A stretch of 10,652 bases of DNA from the NCBI GenBank assembly GCA_023423835.1, contig JAFAEW010000025.1, forward strand, positions 1 through 10,652. The letters run 5' to 3'. The position numbers and the translations under genes are program-made. Shown in pieces: positions 7,470-10,652 of the stretch (its first letter is position 1; each line of letters begins with the position of its first letter). This stretch comes from Bacteroidota bacterium. Lineage in GTDB: Bacteria > Bacteroidota > Bacteroidia > Chitinophagales > Chitinophagaceae. The notes beneath the pieces were generated by a model. That model was not told where the DNA came from. It ran no database searches and saw only the letters and a program-made list of their open reading frames with translations.

Positions 7470-8573
7470 CTATACATTAAACCTGAAATGCATAATGTCT
7501 CCGTCTTCCACTACATAATCCTTTCCCTGAACCGCAAGCTTTCCCGCTTCGCGGCAAGCCGCCTCTGATCCTAATGAAACGAAGTCCTTGTATTTGATGA
7601 CCTCCGCTCTGATGAAGCCTTTTTCAAAGTCAGAATGAATTACACCTGCTGCTTCGGGAGCCAGCATTCCTTTTGTGATTGTCCATGCTCTCACTTCCTG
7701 TACGCCTGCGGTGAAATACGTTGCAAGATTCAGGGTTGCATAGGTACTCTTGATCAATCTTGCGGCGCCGCTTTCATGTAATCCGAGGTCTTCGAGAAAT
7801 AGTTGGCGGTCTTCAAAATTTTCCATTACGGCGATCTCACTTTCAATTGCGGCACTAACCAGGATGATTTCGGCATTTTCAGCCTTCGTGGCATCGGCCA
7901 CCGCCTGTGTATATTTGTTGCCTTTTACTACCGAAGCTTCATCAACATTACAAACATAAATCACCGGTTTGATGGTTAAAAGCCACATATCATTCAGGTG
8001 TTTCTCTTTTTCCTCAGGAGAAACTTCAAATGAGCGTGCATTTTTACCCTGTTCGAGGTGCGATTTCAACTGCTGTAAAATTTCCACTCCTCTCATCGCC
8101 TCTTTATCACCGCCTGTTCTTGCCTGTTTTTCGATTTTACTGATCTTTTTTTCAACGGTCTCAAGATCCTTCAACTGCAATTCGGTGTCGATAATTTCTT
8201 TATCGCTTACAGGATTTATCCGGCCATCCACGTGAATGACGTTATCATCATCAAAACATCTCAGCACGTGAATGATGGCATCGGTGCTTCTGATGTTTCC
8301 TAAAAACTGGTTTCCCAATCCTTCGCCCTTACTCGCGCCTTTTACCAGGCCTGCGATATCTACAATTTCAACAGTTGTTGGAACTACCTTATTGGGCTTG
8401 ACGAGCTTCTCCAATTCGATCAACCTTTCATCGGGAACGGTTATTACGCCTACATTGGGTTCGATCGTACAAAATGGAAAATTTGCTGCCTGTGCTTTTG
8501 CATTGCTCAATGCATTGAAAAGCGTAGATTTTCCCACGTTTGGTAATCCAACAATTCCTGCCTGTAATGCCAT
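7470..8573 (-). CDS. ychF: Redox-regulated/ribosome-binding ATPase YchF (Obg-like ATPase family)
   Basis: A 367-residue TRAFAC-class P-loop protein, about the same size as E. coli YchF (363). Seen directly: G1 GLPNVGKST (9-17), FPFCTIEPNVG (32-42), switch II DIAGLVKGASKGEGLG (72-87), the G4-position NVDE (209-212) in place of NKxD, SAAIE (240-244), a charged helical region (about 130-200) and a C-terminal TGS domain (about 283-366) ending in GDIMHFRFNV. Family knowledge: YchF/OLA1 prefers ATP to GTP because of the altered G4 motif, binds ribosomes and modulates stress responses in the cytosol. The start at 8573 matches the conserved MALQAGIVGLPNVGK opening; a TTG further upstream at 8627 overlaps the promoter element and is rejected. 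It is a housekeeping gene transcribed alone, towards the polysaccharide locus. Confidence 0.97.
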   Translation of the reverse strand: MALQAGIVGLPNVGKSTLFNALSNAKAQAANFPFCTIEPNVGVITVPDERLIELEKLVKPNKVVPTTVEIVDIAGLVKGASKGEGLGNQFLGNIRSTDAIIHVLRCFDDDNVIHVDGRINPVSDKEIIDTELQLKDLETVEKKISKIEKQARTGGDKEAMRGVEILQQLKSHLEQGKNARSFEVSPEEKEKHLNDMWLLTIKPVIYVCNVDEASVVKGNKYTQAVADATKAENAEIILVSAAIESEIAVMENFEDRQLFLEDLGLHESGAARLIKSTYATLNLATYFTAGVQEVRAWTITKGMLAPEAAGVIHSDFEKGFIRAEVIKYKDFVSLGSEAACREAGKLAVQGKDYVVEDGDIMHFRFNV

Positions 8574-8624
8574 GATTAATTTCTGATTTTTCTTGAATAA
8601 AAAGATCCGCTTTCTTTCGGTCCG

Positions 8625-8654
8625 CAAAAGTAGTATTCCTGATAAAATTCAAAA
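8625..8654 (-). promoter_or_regulatory. Bacteroidota-type promoter of ychF
   Basis: On the - strand TTTTG (8650-8654) is followed after 17 nt by TACTTTTG (8625-8632), an exact match to TAnnTTTG with the usual -33/-7 spacing. This places transcription start at about 8618-8620 and gives a leader of roughly 46 nt before the ATG at 8573. Confidence 0.7.
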
Positions 8655-8662
8655 CTTTAATT

Positions 8663-8669
8663 TACTTTG
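8663..8669 (+). promoter_or_regulatory. Weak -7-like element for the SpmA-SpmB-type gene
   Basis: TACTTTG lies 26 nt before the ATG at 8696, in the divergent gap shared with ychF. It is one base short of TAnnTTTG spacing and no clear TTG lies at -33, so this is only a candidate. The + strand gene needs a promoter in this gap because the upstream gene is divergent. Confidence 0.3.
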
Positions 8670-8695
8670 GCAATTCAATTGTCTAAAACTTTAGC

Positions 8696-10189
8696 ATGGC
8701 ATTAAGTCGTATCTGGTCAGCATTTATCATCATTGCAGTTTTAGTAGCTTCTTATCAGTGGATATTTAACAACGATTCTACCATATTTACAAGGATGGTT
8801 ACCGGAAAATCGGGCGACATCTACGATACAGTTTATTATTCCACCACTGGTGCTCCCGAAAAAAGCGGGTTTATTTCAAAACCGGCCTATATTAAAATGC
8901 TCGAAAGATATGGCTATGTTGAACAGCCATTCTCTCCGGATACCAGAATTTTATTGACAAACGACCTGCAGTCAGATTCGGTTAGGCTGTTGAAAGCTGA
9001 AAATCCTTCCCTCAGGACATTTACTTATGCCTCCTTTCCCAATCAGATAAAAAAAAGTGCCGATGGAATTATTGAAACCTGTAAGGTGGCTGTAAATATC
9101 AGTATTGGCTTAATCGGTATCATGGCGCTTTTTATGGGATTTATGAGCATTGCTGAAAGGGCAGGAGGAGTGCGATTATTGTCGCGGATCATCGGTCCTT
9201 TCTTCTCAAAGCTGTTTCCCGACGTTCCAAAGGGACACCCGGCTTTAGGACACATGATGATGAATTTCGGCGCTAATTTTTTAGGACTTGATAATGCGGC
9301 CACTCCATTCGGATTAAAGGCAATGGAGAGTCTGCAGGAGCTTAACCCAACGAAAGACACGGCCTCGAATGCACAGGTCATGTTTCTTTGTTTACATGCA
9401 GCGGGATTAACGCTGATACCGGTAAGTATAATCGCAATCAGGGCTTCTCTCGGCGCGCATAATCCTACCGACATTTTTCTTCCGTGTATGATAGCCACTT
9501 TTGTATCAACGATGGCGGCGATGTTTATTGTTTCGATCCGCCAAAAGATCAATTTGCTTCAGCCGGTAATCTTTTTGTGGGTGGGTGGAATTTCCGCAAT
9601 TATTGCCGGTCTTGTCTTTTTCCTGATTTCAAAAAGCAGTGCTTTTGTTGAACATTTTTCGGGTATTCTTGGAAACGGCATTTTGTTGTTGGTTTTGTTT
9701 CTAATCATTTTGGGAGGATTGTATAAAAAGATTGATCTGTTCGATGCGTTCATTGAGGGTGCAAAAGAAGGATTTACAACGGCGGTGAGAATAATACCGT
9801 ACCTCGTGGGCATGCTGGTGGCCATAAGTTTATTGCGTACAAGCGGAACTTTTGATGCCGTTATCCATTGGGTAAAAACGGCTTTCCTTTATTTGGGAAC
9901 CGATACCCGTTTTGTGGATGGCCTGCCCACTGCCCTCATCAGGCCATTGAGTGGAAGTGCTGCAAGAGGAATGATGGTTGATGCCATGCAAACTTTTGGT
10001 CCCGACAGTTTTGCCGGCAGGCTTTCGGGAATCTTGCAGGGATCGTCGGATACTACATTCTACGTGGTGGCTGTGTATTTTGGCGCCGTAAACATCAGGA
10101 ATACGCGATACTCAATTTCGGCGATGTTGCTGGCAGACGTTGTAGGAATCAGTACCGCGATAGGCCTTGCCTACCTGTTTTTTGGATGA
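8696..10189 (+). CDS. Fused SpmA-SpmB-type membrane protein (nucleoside-recognition/Gate domains)
   Basis: A 497-residue inner-membrane protein in which SpmA-like and SpmB-like halves are joined. Seen directly: a first helix (7-24); SpmA-like core from about 125 with SIGLIGIMALFMGFMSIAER (136-155), PDVPKGHPALGHMMMN (175-190), GLDNAATPFGLKAM (197-210) and TLIPVSIIAIRA (239-250); and SpmB-like core from about 325 with EGAKEGFTTAVRIIPYLVGML (354-374), RPLSGSAARG (416-425) and QGSSDTTFY (448-456). Family knowledge: spmA and spmB are separate genes needed for spore core dehydration in Bacillus. In non-sporulating bacteria the role of the homologues is unknown; transport across the membrane is a guess from the Gate domain. 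Unusually, about 80 polar residues (about 38-120) follow the first helix where SpmA has only a short linker. The ATG at 8696 is chosen because it directly precedes the first membrane helix. Confidence 0.88.
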   Translation: MALSRIWSAFIIIAVLVASYQWIFNNDSTIFTRMVTGKSGDIYDTVYYSTTGAPEKSGFISKPAYIKMLERYGYVEQPFSPDTRILLTNDLQSDSVRLLKAENPSLRTFTYASFPNQIKKSADGIIETCKVAVNISIGLIGIMALFMGFMSIAERAGGVRLLSRIIGPFFSKLFPDVPKGHPALGHMMMNFGANFLGLDNAATPFGLKAMESLQELNPTKDTASNAQVMFLCLHAAGLTLIPVSIIAIRASLGAHNPTDIFLPCMIATFVSTMAAMFIVSIRQKINLLQPVIFLWVGGISAIIAGLVFFLISKSSAFVEHFSGILGNGILLLVLFLIILGGLYKKIDLFDAFIEGAKEGFTTAVRIIPYLVGMLVAISLLRTSGTFDAVIHWVKTAFLYLGTDTRFVDGLPTALIRPLSGSAARGMMVDAMQTFGPDSFAGRLSGILQGSSDTTFYVVAVYFGAVNIRNTRYSISAMLLADVVGISTAIGLAYLFFG

Positions 10190-10229
10190 GATTACTCCTT
10201 AATATAAAAATATAATTGAAAGAAACAAG

Positions 10230-10240
10230 TATAATCTTTG
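10230..10240 (+). promoter_or_regulatory. Possible -7 region before the secreted-protein gene
   Basis: TATAATCTTTG lies in the A/T-rich 99-nt gap between 10190 and 10288 and resembles TAnnTTTG with one or more extra spacer bases. The nearest TTG (10216-10218) is too close to act as a standard -33 element. An imperfect copy, TAATCTTTAATT, recurs at 10270-10281 just upstream of the ATG. Weak evidence only. Confidence 0.3.
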
Positions 10241-10288
10241 AATTTCAAAAATTATTTTTAAGGATTATTTAATCTTTAATTCTTTTTT

Positions 10289-10652
10289 ATGAAATTCAAA
10301 ATTTTACTCGCCCTCTTATTCATGAGCTTTGCCGGCTTTGCCACCGCTCAGGGCATGAAAACACAAAGAATCTGCTTCACCGATGACGCCGGTTATGTAT
10401 GGAAATTCGACAACATTACCGACAATGGTAACTGGACGTATTATGCAACCGGAATGGTTGAAAATGCTTACGCATCAACCAGTGCCTATATGATGCTGGA
10501 TTTCAGAGCCGGAATGATGAATGGTCTTGTTACGGCAACCGCTGTAAATAATAATCCCGATGGTTGCAACTTCTATTCCGATTCATTTGTTTACAGAGGT
10601 TCTGCACAACTGGTTCGAACAATGGAAGGAGATCAGGTAAAAGCAAGTTACA
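10289..10652 (+). CDS. Secreted protein of unknown function, 3' end cut by window edge
   Basis: An open frame of 121 codons from ATG 10289 with no stop before the window ends. Seen directly: a Sec signal peptide with basic K2/K4, a hydrophobic core (about 5-18) and an ATA|Q signal peptidase I site after residue 20. The mature part is rich in aromatic residues, Asn, Thr and Met (for example WKFDNITDNGNWTYYATGM, 39-57) and has two Cys residues about 65 apart, at residues 29 and 94. No lipobox Cys is present, so it is not an evident lipoprotein. I do not recognise the family. It is probably exported to the periplasm or outside the cell. It lies 99 nt after the SpmA-SpmB-type gene and likely has its own promoter. 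The composition and signal peptide support a real gene despite truncation. Confidence 0.75.
   Translation, partial: MKFKILLALLFMSFAGFATAQGMKTQRICFTDDAGYVWKFDNITDNGNWTYYATGMVENAYASTSAYMMLDFRAGMMNGLVTATAVNNNPDGCNFYSDSFVYRGSAQLVRTMEGDQVKASY

Noticed and set aside
8272..8586. 104-codon open frame on the + strand opposite ychF
   Set aside because: It is antisense to the conserved G domain of ychF and has no start context or recognisable motif.
8574..8627. Upstream TTG start for ychF adding 18 residues
   Set aside because: The added region overlaps the -7 promoter element, and YchF proteins conservatively begin a few residues before the P-loop.
9043..9552. 169-codon open frame on the - strand
   Set aside because: It is antisense to the strongly conserved SpmA-like core; composition is typical of a shadow frame.
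1..10652. CRISPR arrays, insertion sequences, tRNA/rRNA genes, defence genes
   Set aside because: Looked for repeats, transposase motifs and RNA-gene patterns on both strands and saw none; nearly all bases are explained by the listed genes.

Overview
The window looks like chromosomal DNA of a member of the Bacteroidota. Start codons are preceded by A/T-rich sequence rather than clear Shine-Dalgarno motifs. One promoter matches the Bacteroidota TTG / TAnnTTTG consensus. The gene families also fit: a PglC-type sugar transferase beside a DegT aminotransferase, a PHP-type capsule phosphatase, and a fused SpmA-SpmB membrane protein. I cannot name a genus.

Region 1 (1-7420, all + strand) is the 3' part of a surface-polysaccharide locus. 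In order it holds a GT4 glycosyltransferase cut by the window edge, an O-antigen ligase/polymerase-like membrane protein, a GNAT acetyltransferase, a second GT4 glycosyltransferase, a DegT/DnrJ/EryC1-type PLP aminotransferase, a phosphoglycosyltransferase with an unusual C-terminal extension, and a PHP-family tyrosine phosphatase (CpsB/CapC/YwqE type). The first four overlap by 8, 32 and 53 nt, and the aminotransferase and transferase are 1 nt apart, so most are probably co-transcribed. A coherent reading is as follows. A nucleotide-activated keto sugar is aminated and perhaps N-acetylated, its phosphosugar is loaded on undecaprenyl phosphate, the GT4 enzymes extend it, the Wzy/WaaL-like protein polymerises or transfers the chain, and the phosphatase regulates export through a tyrosine kinase that is not in this window. 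No flippase, polysaccharide export protein, kinase or intact sugar dehydratase is visible here.

Region 2 (7421-8695) holds the conserved ATPase gene ychF on the - strand. It faces the polysaccharide locus, and a near-perfect hairpin lies in the 49-nt gap between them. Its promoter lies in the 122-nt divergent gap upstream.

Region 3 (8696-10652, + strand) has a fused SpmA-SpmB-type membrane protein with an N-terminal soluble insert, then the start of an unrecognised secreted protein with a signal peptide that runs off the window.

The most unusual item is the transferase at 5184-6596. Its catalytic PglC-like domain comes first, followed by what looks like the membrane and Rossmann (CoA_binding_3-like) half of WbpM/WcaJ-type proteins. 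This is the reverse of the usual domain order and lacks any dehydratase domain. No CRISPR array, insertion sequence, tRNA or rRNA was seen, and the rest of the window is fairly ordinary.
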